Part shown: one piece after another, positions 47,440-55,877 of the stretch
Numbering within the stretch: the first letter of the stretch is position 1
How the letters are laid out: every line of letters starts with the position of its first letter
Position numbers and translations under genes: made by a program
Source: Paludibacteraceae bacterium
GTDB lineage: Bacteria; Bacteroidota; Bacteroidia; Bacteroidales; Paludibacteraceae
NCBI GenBank assembly: GCA_018433525.1
Contig: JAHDRA010000031.1
Span: 1-64,000 of the forward strand
Reading direction: 5' to 3'
DNA length: 64,000 nt
The notes under the pieces: model-generated
What the model saw: only the letters and a program-made list of their open reading frames with translations
Told to the model about the DNA's origin: nothing
The model's database searches: none

Positions 47440-49065
47440 ATGAGTACAAAATCAACCGACAGAATCAATCTCAAACAGTGGCTGGAACTCAAGCCATACA
47501 GCCAACAAACATCAACGGATAAATATTATGTTGAGCTGGCTAACAAGGTAAAAAATGTGTTGACAAAAAAACAACCTTCAGCTTTCCTAAACGAATATTT
47601 AAATGAAGATGAAATAGATATTCTTTGCTGTTTTTTGGTTTCTTATTTGGAAGATATTGTTACTGGAAGCAATATCTGGAATACCTTTACAAAAAAACAT
47701 TTTAGTTTGTATAAAAAATATCTGCCTTTTTTTCCGTTGGAAAATTACATTCTGAATAATGTGAATATGCAGGATGTTAATTTTCTGATTTGGTACTTTT
47801 TGAACACCATTCAACAAAACTTTTTTATCAGCCCGATCAATGAAGAAATTATGGACATGGCTTTTGAAGTAAAAAATATCTTATCTGATGAATATAAATA
47901 TGCACCAGAAAATCCAATATTAAAATCATATTACCAACTAAACAGGGATGAAACAAATTATTTTTCCGTTCGAGGTCTTATCGAATTGATATTGTTTAAT
48001 ACTTATTTGTTTTATCCTGATACTTATATCAGGTTTAAAAAAGAAAATGAAAAAGAGCAAAAGAACAAGCAAAAATCTGTTGACAAGGATAGAGAGGCAA
48101 TGTTATTTTATGAAATAAAGGATAATTTTATAAACACTTCTAATACCAGCCTGTTGGCAATGACCGGAAAAGAGTGGGCAGCCGAATTGTTGGGGGAAAA
48201 ACATCCATTATATAAAGATGTTATAAATATTTCTCCAAAAGTTAAAGGTTTTTTTCTTTATAAAGGTCAGGACAAGAACAATATTTTCATTGAACATATT
48301 GCTTCAGGAAGAAAATTCGAAATGACAAAAAAATCTTATGAACATTACAACGATTTGAAAAAAGTAGATACAATTTTGCTTATTGGAATTGTGAAGTGGC
48401 GTGGAGAATGGTGGTTTTCAGGTACTTCTTCCAAGATGGACTACAATAAGAAATTGATTGAAGATGTAAAACATACTCTTGCATTCAAGCAAACTGTCAA
48501 CTTTCTTGATTTTGAAGAATTTGAAGGAAATAAGTTAATAAAGAATCAAATGATGGCTTTTTTGAATGCAAACAATGGAAATTTTATTGCATTTATGAAA
48601 AGAAGCCAAGTGAACGAATTTATTGAAAAAGTAACCAATTGTTACAATGACAAATTAAATATTTCGGAAGACGAAAAAGAAAGATTTAAAAAAAATGCTA
48701 AACAAAAAAAAGATTTGAAATTGGAGAAAGAAGACGAAATAAGTGCCGATGAACTTGATGATCCCTGTATAGTTTTTTTTAATCCCCATTCTGGAATAGA
48801 AATCGCTGTTGGCATTAACAGCGCATTTCCCATGAAAAGCAATCCCTTCTTTCATCCGGAGAAAAGTGAAACCGATTTTTGGCAGTTATTATTATCTAAT
48901 TTTTACTCAGCTGAATTGGTACAATTCTGTCTGGATACCTGCAAAAATAATTTGCCGTTTCTCAGGAAAAAGGTATGGAAAACCTATCTGAAGGACATTG
49001 ATTTTGTCTTACGTTTTTTGAAAGTCGATTCTTATCACTCAAAACCTGAAATTACATTTTTGTGA
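47440..49065 (+). CDS. Bacteroidota protein of unknown function (DUF3843-like)
   Basis: 541-residue cytoplasmic protein without signal peptide or membrane helix. The N-terminal half is helical (KQWLELKPYSQQTSTDKYYVELANKV, FLVSYLEDIVTGSNIWNTF), which recalls the Bacteroidales DUF3843 family; I am recalling that name and cannot check it. Residues about 270-350 look like a small beta domain (VKGFFLYKGQDKNNIFIEHI, GIVKWRGEWWFSG). A long lysine-rich stretch (about 415-440) is followed by an acidic patch with ADELDDPCIVFFNPHSGIEI and a C-terminal region rich in Trp/Phe. It has its own promoter and no evident partner. Confidence 0.65.
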   Translation: MSTKSTDRINLKQWLELKPYSQQTSTDKYYVELANKVKNVLTKKQPSAFLNEYLNEDEIDILCCFLVSYLEDIVTGSNIWNTFTKKHFSLYKKYLPFFPLENYILNNVNMQDVNFLIWYFLNTIQQNFFISPINEEIMDMAFEVKNILSDEYKYAPENPILKSYYQLNRDETNYFSVRGLIELILFNTYLFYPDTYIRFKKENEKEQKNKQKSVDKDREAMLFYEIKDNFINTSNTSLLAMTGKEWAAELLGEKHPLYKDVINISPKVKGFFLYKGQDKNNIFIEHIASGRKFEMTKKSYEHYNDLKKVDTILLIGIVKWRGEWWFSGTSSKMDYNKKLIEDVKHTLAFKQTVNFLDFEEFEGNKLIKNQMMAFLNANNGNFIAFMKRSQVNEFIEKVTNCYNDKLNISEDEKERFKKNAKQKKDLKLEKEDEISADELDDPCIVFFNPHSGIEIAVGINSAFPMKSNPFFHPEKSETDFWQLLLSNFYSAELVQFCLDTCKNNLPFLRKKVWKTYLKDIDFVLRFLKVDSYHSKPEITFL

Positions 49066-49229
49066 TTTTAAAACGAAGAGAAGAGAGATATTTTCCTCGG
49101 AAAATAAATCACAACGAAACAAGCTTCAATGTATTAAATGGAGTTTGGTTTGCTAACATATTAATTATTAAACCTTAGTACATGACAAAAAAATTGTAAA
49201 AACATTTATATTCTTTATTTTCAGACATT

Positions 49230-49525
49230 TAATAACGTAATAGGGCTTTGTCTCAAACTCTACTCACTTTTTTGTCTTGAAACAAATAAGTAAGCAAAAA
49301 AATTTACTTAGTTGAAGCAGCTACGCTCAACATAAATCAAATAAATTTGATTTTGTTTTCGCTTAAATGCTGCTTTCAAGACTGTGTCCACTTCACTCGA
49401 AAAACTTAAGCTCGAAAAGCTGAAATCGCCCAAACTCATTCCGACGAAATACGTCGGAGCTCGAATAAGGACGATTTTTAAACGCTTTTCTCACTTGTTT
49501 TTTGGCTCACCGGACAAAGTCAAAC
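49230..49525. repeat. Inverted-repeat-rich intergenic element
   Basis: Within a 557-base gap between the 541-residue protein and the NlpC/P60 gene, base use is more balanced than in the flanks. It contains several hairpins: ACTTTTTTGT (49266-49275) against ACAAATAAGT (49282-49291), and CCGACG AAATA CGTCGG (49441-49457). There are also paired GCTCGAA/CTCGAA and AGCTTTTCGAG-type motifs. No open frame spans it. Its ends carry CTTTGTC and, in inverse order, GACAAAG. I take it as a non-coding dispersed element, but only one copy is in the window. The rest of the gap shows nothing. Confidence 0.45.
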
Positions 49526-49622
49526 CCAAAACTTAGCATAATTGTTCTGTTTTACAGATATATAACATAAAAGTCTCAATTTTTGCCATGTACTAATATC
49601 AAACGTATAAATTATTGTATTT

Positions 49623-50399
49623 ATGAATGGAATTGTGAACTTGAGCCTTGTTCCTTTAAGGGCAGAAGACAACGAATGCAGCGAAATGATTTCTCAGCTT
49701 CTGTTTGGAGAAACAGTTGAAATAATGGAATGGAAGGAACGATGGCTGCACATTCGCAATCTTTCGGACAATTGTTGTGGCTGGGCTGACAGAAAAATGA
49801 TTACTTTGCTTTCGGAAGATGAATACGAAAACCTCAAGAATAACGAAAATTTCCGCATTCTGAAAGCGGTTTCATTTTGTCGCAATCTGACATTGGGAAC
49901 TACTTTTCTCCTGCCCGGAGGAAGCATTCTGAGAAAATTTCAGAACGGGAATTTTACAGATGGGACATATCAATATGCCATTCATCCTTCCGATGCTGGA
50001 ATGCCAAAACCTTTAACCGGAGGCAATATCGTTTCTTTAGCTCGACAATATCATTTTACACCCTATTTGTGGGGCGGAAAAAGTGCATTGGGAATTGATT
50101 GTTCAGGTTTGGTTCAGGTTGTTTTTTCGCTTTGCGGCGTCTTGTTACCGCGCAATGCTTCTCAGCAGGCCGAAATCGGTGAAAAAATAAATTCTCTTAC
50201 TCAGGCTGAGGCCGGAGATTTGGCTTTCTTTGCCAATTCTGCTCATCACATTGTTCATGTGGGTATTCTAATGAATTCTCACCAAATTATTCATGCATCA
50301 GGCTGGGTAAAAATCGAAAATATTGATGAACATGGAATTATTTCCGAACAAACAGGAAACTATTCCCATACCCTTTACTCCATCAAAAGAATGATTTAA
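49623..50399 (+). CDS. NlpC/P60 cysteine peptidase with SH3-like domains, no signal peptide
   Basis: 258-residue peptidase. Bacterial SH3-like regions occupy about residues 1-125 (VNLSLVPLRAEDNECSEM, GETVEIMEWKERWLHIRN). The NlpC/P60 domain follows with the catalytic Cys160 in GIDCSGLVQVV, His212 in HIVHVGIL and a third polar residue His224 in IIHASGWV. This is the architecture of gamma-D-glutamyl-L-diamino acid endopeptidases of the YkfC type, which trim murein peptides. The absence of a signal peptide points to cytoplasmic recycling of wall peptides. It is not obviously in an operon; a sigma factor gene follows after 148 bases. Confidence 0.88.
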   Translation: MNGIVNLSLVPLRAEDNECSEMISQLLFGETVEIMEWKERWLHIRNLSDNCCGWADRKMITLLSEDEYENLKNNENFRILKAVSFCRNLTLGTTFLLPGGSILRKFQNGNFTDGTYQYAIHPSDAGMPKPLTGGNIVSLARQYHFTPYLWGGKSALGIDCSGLVQVVFSLCGVLLPRNASQQAEIGEKINSLTQAEAGDLAFFANSAHHIVHVGILMNSHQIIHASGWVKIENIDEHGIISEQTGNYSHTLYSIKRMI

Positions 50400-50547
50400 A
50401 TCATTTTCAAAATCGTCAGACTCTCTTCAAAAAAAATTCTCCTTACCTTTAAAAAAAATCGAGTATTTGATGTAAGAAATCATCCGGTTTTTCGTCATTA
50501 TAGGTGTATGAATCAAATTTGGTAACTTAGTGAGAATTCAGTAATGT

Positions 50548-51057
50548 ATGGATGCAGCACAATTTAATTCGGTTATTTTGCCACTTGCTGACCAACTGTT
50601 TCGGGTGGCAAAATCCATTGTCTGCAATGATGAAGCTGCCAAAGATGCCGTACAGGAGTTGAACGCAAAATTGTGGGAAAATCGCAGCCAACTGGATAAA
50701 GTGCAAAACCTTACGGCTTTTGCCATGAAGTCCATGCGCAATTTATGTCTCGACTGGTTGCGAACAAGAAAATCAGATTATGATGTTCCTCTGGATGAAA
50801 ATCTGATAGCATCTGCGCCCAACCCTCATCAGTTGATGGAACAAAAAGATCTGACAAACTATGTGAAACAATTGATAGACAAATTACCCGAATTGCAAAG
50901 AACCATTATTCACCTTCGCGATGTGGAAGGTTTGGAAATTTCGGAAATAGCAGCAATTACTTCAATTTCGGAAAACGCCATAAGTGTTAATCTCTCGAGA
51001 GCACGGCAAAAATTAAGGACAGAATTGATGGAGAAATCGAAAAAGGAAAAAATATGA
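50548..51057 (+). CDS. RNA polymerase sigma factor, ECF type
   Basis: 169-residue sigma-70-family factor with region 2 (about 10-75: DQLFRVAKSIVCNDEAAKDA, WENRSQLDKVQNLTAFAMKS, NLCLDWLRTRK) and region 4 (about 110-160: LPELQRTIIHLRDVEGLEIS, EIAAITSISENAISVNLSRA) connected by a short linker. Regions 1 and 3 are absent, as in ECF factors. It starts with ATG 50548. The next two genes follow in the same direction with gaps of 49 and 37 bases, forming a sigma / membrane protein / DUF4252 set. Confidence 0.92.
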   Translation: MDAAQFNSVILPLADQLFRVAKSIVCNDEAAKDAVQELNAKLWENRSQLDKVQNLTAFAMKSMRNLCLDWLRTRKSDYDVPLDENLIASAPNPHQLMEQKDLTNYVKQLIDKLPELQRTIIHLRDVEGLEISEIAAITSISENAISVNLSRARQKLRTELMEKSKKEKI

Positions 51058-51106
51058 AGGAAATTTTGAATAATCGTTTTATCAATTTATTAAAAAACGA
51101 CTTGCA

Positions 51107-51592
51107 ATGAAAGAAATTGATGATTTATTAAATAAATATTTTGAAGGAAAAACTACCCTTGAAGAGGAAAATTACCTGAAATCTTATTTCAGGAATGAAG
51201 AAATACAACCCGAACATGAAGTCTACAAAACTCTATTTCATGTGTTTGATGAAAAAGCCAAAGAAAAAATACCTCAACCGGTTGACGAAAAAAATGCACA
51301 ACCCAATGTGAAACGGTTTTGGAAATTAACTGCCGTCATTGCGGGAATTGCTGCAGCTTTTCTGATGATTATTTGGGTTATGCCGATAGAGAAAAATCAG
51401 GATTTTGCCATTGTGAACGGGGAAAAAATTGAAAATACACAATTCGCTCAAAATTATGCTTTGGAAAAATTGAACCATGTCAGCTACAAGTTGGAAACAA
51501 ATTTAAAACCTTTGGAAGCAATTGCGACCGTTAAATCGAGAATGGAACCGGTGAAAAAAATTCCGGAAATAAAAAAAGAATGGAAAAAATAG
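51107..51592 (+). CDS. Single-helix protein, probable anti-sigma partner
   Basis: 161-residue protein. The soluble N-terminal part (1-65) starts KEIDDLLNKYFEGKTTLEEE, a pattern seen at the start of many Bacteroidota anti-sigma-like proteins. A helix at about 70-88 (WKLTAVIAGIAAAFLMIIWV) spans the membrane, and a periplasmic tail of about 70 residues follows, ending in a Lys-rich segment. It lacks a recognisable zinc motif or FecR domain. Position directly after the sigma gene supports an anti-sigma role, but this is inference. Confidence 0.7.
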   Translation: MKEIDDLLNKYFEGKTTLEEENYLKSYFRNEEIQPEHEVYKTLFHVFDEKAKEKIPQPVDEKNAQPNVKRFWKLTAVIAGIAAAFLMIIWVMPIEKNQDFAIVNGEKIENTQFAQNYALEKLNHVSYKLETNLKPLEAIATVKSRMEPVKKIPEIKKEWKK

Positions 51593-51629
51593 AAGAAACA
51601 ATTCATTTAAACAATTAACAATCACGAAT

Positions 51630-52118
51630 ATGAAAAAGAATGGAATATTAATTTTGACAATTTTGCTGCTTGCATCTTTCCGAGCAGGTGCACAAACCAT
51701 CGATAAATTTTTTGATCGATATGCCAATGACGATCGATTCACTTACGTTTCCGTCGGCAAAGGAATGATGAACCTTGCTTCAACATTCGGAGCAAATAAA
51801 AATATGGACAAGAACCAGAAGGAAGTTTTAGACCGTTTGACGGGAATCAAAATTTTAACTTTGGAAAATTCACGCGATGAAAAATTAATGAACTCGGTTC
51901 TTGATGAATTGGACAAGGTAATTCGGGCCGGGAAATACGAAACGGCTGTCAGAGTGAAAGATAAGGATGAAACGGTGAACATCTTCTTCAGGACAACCGG
52001 CAAGGATCAGTCCGATATGATTATTGTGTCAAAAGAGAAAAACGAAATGTCGATAATATGGATGAACGGAAAAATGACAAAAGAAGAAATGTCCGATATT
52101 TTTTCGCAAAATTCCTGA
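51630..52118 (+). CDS. Exported DUF4252 protein
   Basis: 162-residue protein with a signal peptide (about 1-21, ending RAGAQ). The mature part matches DUF4252: IDKFFDRYANDDRFTYVSVG at its start, then MMNLAS and ILTLENSRDEK, and the closing NEMSIIWMNGKMTKEEM. DUF4252 proteins are restricted to Bacteroidota and often follow an ECF sigma and anti-sigma pair, as here. Function is unknown. It is likely a target or sensor of the sigma system. Confidence 0.85.
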   Translation: MKKNGILILTILLLASFRAGAQTIDKFFDRYANDDRFTYVSVGKGMMNLASTFGANKNMDKNQKEVLDRLTGIKILTLENSRDEKLMNSVLDELDKVIRAGKYETAVRVKDKDETVNIFFRTTGKDQSDMIIVSKEKNEMSIIWMNGKMTKEEMSDIFSQNS

Positions 52119-52142
52119 AAAACTTATTTTATATTTTTGTTT

Positions 52143-52275
52143 ATTAACCCAGATTACTCATTAGCCAATTTATAAGGAAAGTCAAACTCTGAAGATATGT
52201 TCCATAGGCTCGAAAACCAGGCTTGTTTTTTTATTTAAAGCGATTTTGAGAAACAATTTGTATTTTAAGTTTGAG
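52143..52275 (-). repeat. Dispersed ~125-bp repeat, copy B (adjacent to IS5-like tail)
   Basis: Reverse complement of copy A with few differences, running directly from the stop of the IS5-like transposase tail (52276) to TAATGAGTAATCTGGGTT near 52143. This is the copy that identifies the repeat as the non-coding end of an insertion sequence. An inverted partner end was not found upstream. Confidence 0.75.
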
Positions 52276-52365
52276 CTAAAAAGATGGTTTCCATTTATTC
52301 ATCATCCTTTTGAAGTTAAATGCAGCTGCTGCAAGCATTACATTAGTATTATCGCCTGTAATGGC
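52276..52365 (-). pseudogene. IS5-like transposase, last 29 codons
   Basis: The minus-strand frame reads AITGDNTNVMLAAAAFNFKR then MMNKWKPSF and stops. The pattern (GDN, then LAAAAFNFKRMM and a basic tail) is that of the C-terminus of IS5-group transposases of Bacteroidota. A stop precedes it, so only a decayed 3' fragment remains. Confidence 0.7.
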
Positions 52366-52385
52366 TCACCTGCAAAAACATGTGT

Positions 52386-52777
52386 CTAAGCATAGATATT
52401 AGTCAATCTGAAGAGAAAGAATTTAATATCGGCAACTCCTCTCAAAGAAGCTCTAAAGGATTTAATTTTAGCATTGAAACTTTCGGCAGAGGGATTGGTA
52501 CTTCTATCGATAAAGAAATTGAGCACTTCATCGTGATGTTCATAAACTGTAGCAGCTATGTATTAAAAGACTTGAATTGGCTTTCAGCCACATTATTGTA
52601 CCATTCAGCCAATGAAAGTCTTGCAGCGGCTTTGATACTGTTTTTGTTGTAAATCATTCTCAAGGAGTGTGTAAGAGCATAACCCTGTTTCAGGTCTGGA
52701 TATTCTCTGAAAAGAATTTTTGCACACAACTTTTTATATCCCGACAATTTCGGATCACTATATAAAAAGATAGTCAA
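52386..52777 (-). pseudogene. ISL3-like transposase, C-terminal fragment with frameshift
   Basis: The minus-strand frames encode YSDPKLSGYKKLCAKILFRE, then YPDLKQGYALTHSLRMIYNK and SLAEWYNNVAESQFKSFN. A shift of one base near 52558 leads into a second frame with YEHHDEVLNFFIDRSTNPSA and ESFNAKIKSFRASLRGVADI, ending FFLFRLTNIYA. Those last blocks are the DDE-region C-terminus of ISL3-like (ISAon1 group) transposases. There is no start codon and no N-terminal half, so it is a broken remnant. It abuts the IS5-like tail, suggesting one element inserted into, or recombined with, the other. Confidence 0.75.
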
Positions 52778-52905
52778 TACAAACTAAATCGAAGACCAAG
52801 AGAAAAATTAATCTTTAATACCCCTAAAAATGAGTTTTTCAAACATTTTATTTAATTTCGCACTTGTTGCTTGAATTTACTTATAAACAAAATCGAAATA
52901 AAATA

Positions 52906-54816
52906 ATGAATTTGAAACAACTCTTTTGTAAACTGATGTTTATTGCAATTTTCATTCTAATCAGTATTTCGACATTTTCGCTGAAAGCACAACTTTTTCG
53001 GGACAGTATTCTGAAAAATGAAGAAAAGACCATTTACATGAATGAAGTTATTGTAACGGGTACCAGAAGTGAAGCGGTTGTAAGAAATTTGCCCATGAGC
53101 GTATCCATAATTACGGACAAACAAATACTTGAACGCCAAAGCCAATCGGTAATCCCATTACTGAACGAACTGGTTCCGGGACTATTTATTACCGGTCGAG
53201 GAATTATGGGCTACGGAATTTCGACAGGAGCTGCCGGAACGATGAAAATGAGAGGAATTGGAGGAAATCCTACTACAGGAGTATTGATACTGATTGATGG
53301 AGAACCACAATTTATGGGCTTAATGGGACATCCCATAGCAGACTTGTATCAATCTGTGATAGCAGATCGGATTGAAGTGGTCAGAGGCCCGGCTTCTGCT
53401 CTTTACGGATCCAATGCCATGGGTGGCGTTATCAATATTATTACATCAAAATTTTACAAGGATACCGTTCAACAAAATTTCCACTTCGGTTACGGCTCTT
53501 ACAGCACGCTGGAATCTTCGGCAAGCAATCACTTCCATAAAAATCGGATAACCGGTAAATTTGCCATTTCATACAATCGGACTGATGGACACCGGGAAAA
53601 TATGGATTTCGACCAAATAAGCGGTTATGCAAAACTCGGTTATCGGCTGGACAGATACTGGAGTGTTTCCACCAACGCAAATATTTCTCATTTCAATGCT
53701 TCCAATCCCGGCACTGTCGATCAGCCGATTGTTGACAACGATTCGCACGTTAAAAGGGGATGGATAAATGCTTCGGTAGAAAACAGGTACAGATACACTT
53801 CAGGAGCTTTGAGTTTTTTTTACAATTGGGGAAATCATATTATAAATGATGGATACAACATGGGAGGACAGCCACTCGATTATCTTTTCCACTCCAACGA
53901 TAAAATGTCAGGTATAACGTTTTCTCAATCAGCAATTTTAATGCCTAACAACAAAATTACTTTTGGGTTCGACTATCAAAAATTTGGAGGCAAAGCATGG
54001 AATAAATACAACGATGGAAATAAAAAATCGATTATCGATACTACCTTGTACGAAATAGCGGGTTATGCTGATATGCGTCAAGACTTCGGCTTGCTGGCCA
54101 CAGTGGATATAGGCATTCGCTTAGATAATCATTCCAAAACCGGTTCTCAATGGATTCCTCAAGTGGGCTTATCCTTTCATCTTCCCAAAAATATTGAAGC
54201 AAAGACAATAGTTGGCAAAGGATTCAGAAATCCAACCATCAGGGAACTTTTTATGTTTACTCCTCAAAACCCCAATTTATTGCCCGAAGAAGTAATGAAT
54301 TATGAATTTTCAGTTTCTCAAAATATGGTTGAAAAAAATTTGTTCTATGATGTGGCTGTATTTTATCTTGAAGGAAAAAATATGATTCAGACGGTAATTT
54401 CAAATGGAAGACCAATAAACGTAAATACGGGAAAAATTAAAAACTTTGGCTTCGAAAGCGTCATAACTTATCAAATAAATTCAATTTGGTCGGCAAATGT
54501 CAACTACAGTTGGCTCGATATGAAATACCCAGTAACCGGAGCACCCAAACAAAAAGTTTTTGCAGGATTCGACTACTCGAAAAAAAAGCTAAAATTTTCT
54601 TCCGGAATTCAATATGTTCATAGACTTTATTCTTCTCTCAATCCTGTGAAAAAGGAAAATTTTACCTTGTTGAATGCCAGAACGACGTACCAATTGGGTA
54701 AATTCACCCAACTATTTTTAACGGGTGAAAATCTTTTAAACTGCTCTTATGAAATAAATGCCGGTTATCCCATGCCAAAAGCCACATTTTTAATAGGCTG
54801 CAATGTCCATTTTTAA
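52906..54816 (+). CDS. TonB-dependent outer-membrane receptor
   Basis: 636-residue receptor. Signal peptide about 1-29 (ending SLKAQ), plug domain about 45-170 (EVIVTGTRSEAVVRNLPMSV, MKMRGIGGNPTTGVLILIDG, DRIEVVRGPASALYGSNAMG), and a barrel to the C-terminal NVHF. It has no N-terminal carboxypeptidase-like or STN domain, so it is more like siderophore, vitamin or metal receptors than SusC. The substrate cannot be stated. The ATG at 52906 gives the signal peptide; a TTG frame upstream is ignored. It lies just after the IS remnants, and a weak -7-like TAATTTCG is at 52853. Confidence 0.85.
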   Translation: MNLKQLFCKLMFIAIFILISISTFSLKAQLFRDSILKNEEKTIYMNEVIVTGTRSEAVVRNLPMSVSIITDKQILERQSQSVIPLLNELVPGLFITGRGIMGYGISTGAAGTMKMRGIGGNPTTGVLILIDGEPQFMGLMGHPIADLYQSVIADRIEVVRGPASALYGSNAMGGVINIITSKFYKDTVQQNFHFGYGSYSTLESSASNHFHKNRITGKFAISYNRTDGHRENMDFDQISGYAKLGYRLDRYWSVSTNANISHFNASNPGTVDQPIVDNDSHVKRGWINASVENRYRYTSGALSFFYNWGNHIINDGYNMGGQPLDYLFHSNDKMSGITFSQSAILMPNNKITFGFDYQKFGGKAWNKYNDGNKKSIIDTTLYEIAGYADMRQDFGLLATVDIGIRLDNHSKTGSQWIPQVGLSFHLPKNIEAKTIVGKGFRNPTIRELFMFTPQNPNLLPEEVMNYEFSVSQNMVEKNLFYDVAVFYLEGKNMIQTVISNGRPINVNTGKIKNFGFESVITYQINSIWSANVNYSWLDMKYPVTGAPKQKVFAGFDYSKKKLKFSSGIQYVHRLYSSLNPVKKENFTLLNARTTYQLGKFTQLFLTGENLLNCSYEINAGYPMPKATFLIGCNVHF

Positions 54817-54915
54817 AAAACTTCGATTTCTTTCAATTATTCAAATGATAAATAATTGTAGGCTAATACTTTATTAAGGCTTTGCTGCCAGAAAAGAAAA
54901 AAATAAAATTGATTT

Positions 54916-55722
54916 TTAACCTTCTTCTTTCTCTTTCTTTTTGGCTTCCTCCCAGAAAACATCCATTTCGTCCAACGACATTTGTCGCAGGTCTTTTCCT
55001 TGCGCAATGGTTTGAGATTCGAGGTAATTGAATCGTTGAATAAATTTACGGTTGGTGCGTTCGAGTGCATTTTCGGGATTAATGTCATAAAGGCGGGCTG
55101 CATTGATCAGGCTGAAAAGCAAGTCGCCAAATTCTTCTTCCATCTTATTTTTATCCATCGCTTCTACTTCGTCTTTTAGTTCCTGAAATTCTTCCTGAAC
55201 CTTATCCCATACTTGTTCGCGTTTTTCCCAGTCAAATCCTACATTTCGCGCTTTGTCCTGAATCCGGTGAGCTTTTATCAATGCCGGTAAAGTTTCGGGA
55301 ACGCCGGCAAGAACAGTTCGGTTGCCGTTTTTCTCCTTTAATTTCAAATCTTCCCAATTTTGAACGACTGTTTGGCTGTTGTCGGCTTTGGTATTGGAAA
55401 ATATGTGGGGATGACGAAAAATCAGTTTTTCGTTCAGATTCTTACAAACATCAAAAATGTCGAAGTCGCCGGTTTCGCTTCCCATTTGTGCATAAAAAAC
55501 CACATGAAGCAACAAGTCGCCTACTTCCGTCATGATGGCTTTTTTGTCGTCTTTCATTATTGCATCGGCCAATTCATAAGTTTCTTCAATAGTTTGAACG
55601 CGCATGCTCTCGAAAGTTTGTTCTCTATCCCAAGGGCATTCGGCTCTCAACCGCTCCATTATTTCCAGCAAACGTTTAAATTCCTGAAGTTTTTCCTCCA
55701 TTGTATGTGTTGTTTTTTCCAT
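54916..55722 (-). CDS. mazG: Nucleoside triphosphate pyrophosphohydrolase MazG
   Basis: 268-residue tandem-domain MazG that hydrolyses NTPs to NMPs and PPi, cleaning the nucleotide pool. The N-terminal domain has LRAECPWDREQTFESMRVQT and EETYELADAI, then EVGDLLLHVVFYAQ. The C-terminal domain repeats the metal-binding pattern in EEFQELKDEVE and EEFGDLLFSLINAARL. A Lys/Glu-rich tail ends the protein. The TonB receptor genes on either side point towards and away from it, so it is probably monocistronic. Confidence 0.94.
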   Translation of the reverse strand: MEKTTHTMEEKLQEFKRLLEIMERLRAECPWDREQTFESMRVQTIEETYELADAIMKDDKKAIMTEVGDLLLHVVFYAQMGSETGDFDIFDVCKNLNEKLIFRHPHIFSNTKADNSQTVVQNWEDLKLKEKNGNRTVLAGVPETLPALIKAHRIQDKARNVGFDWEKREQVWDKVQEEFQELKDEVEAMDKNKMEEEFGDLLFSLINAARLYDINPENALERTNRKFIQRFNYLESQTIAQGKDLRQMSLDEMDVFWEEAKKKEKEEG

Positions 55723-55800
55723 AATTTCAGGGTGAAGTATGTATAAATTTTATGCGAAATTACTTATTTTTTTTCGATGAAGAGATTTTTCCGAAAATAT

Positions 55801-55838
55801 AAAATCCATTACGAGAATAAGTTTTTCTCGTAATGGAT
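55801..55838 (-). terminator. Terminator of the second TonB receptor gene
   Basis: A perfect 14-bp inverted repeat (ATCCATTACGAGAA and its complement around a 7-base loop) is followed on the minus strand by TTTTATATTTT, about 40 bases past the stop. Confidence 0.9.
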
Positions 55839-55877
55839 CAATGATACTGAAGCAAAAGTTATTTTTTAAAAGTTTTT

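Noticed and set aside
52380-52652. Plus-strand open frame of 90 codons
   Set aside because: It is the antisense of the ISL3-like transposase remnant, whose minus-strand translation is clearly meaningful.
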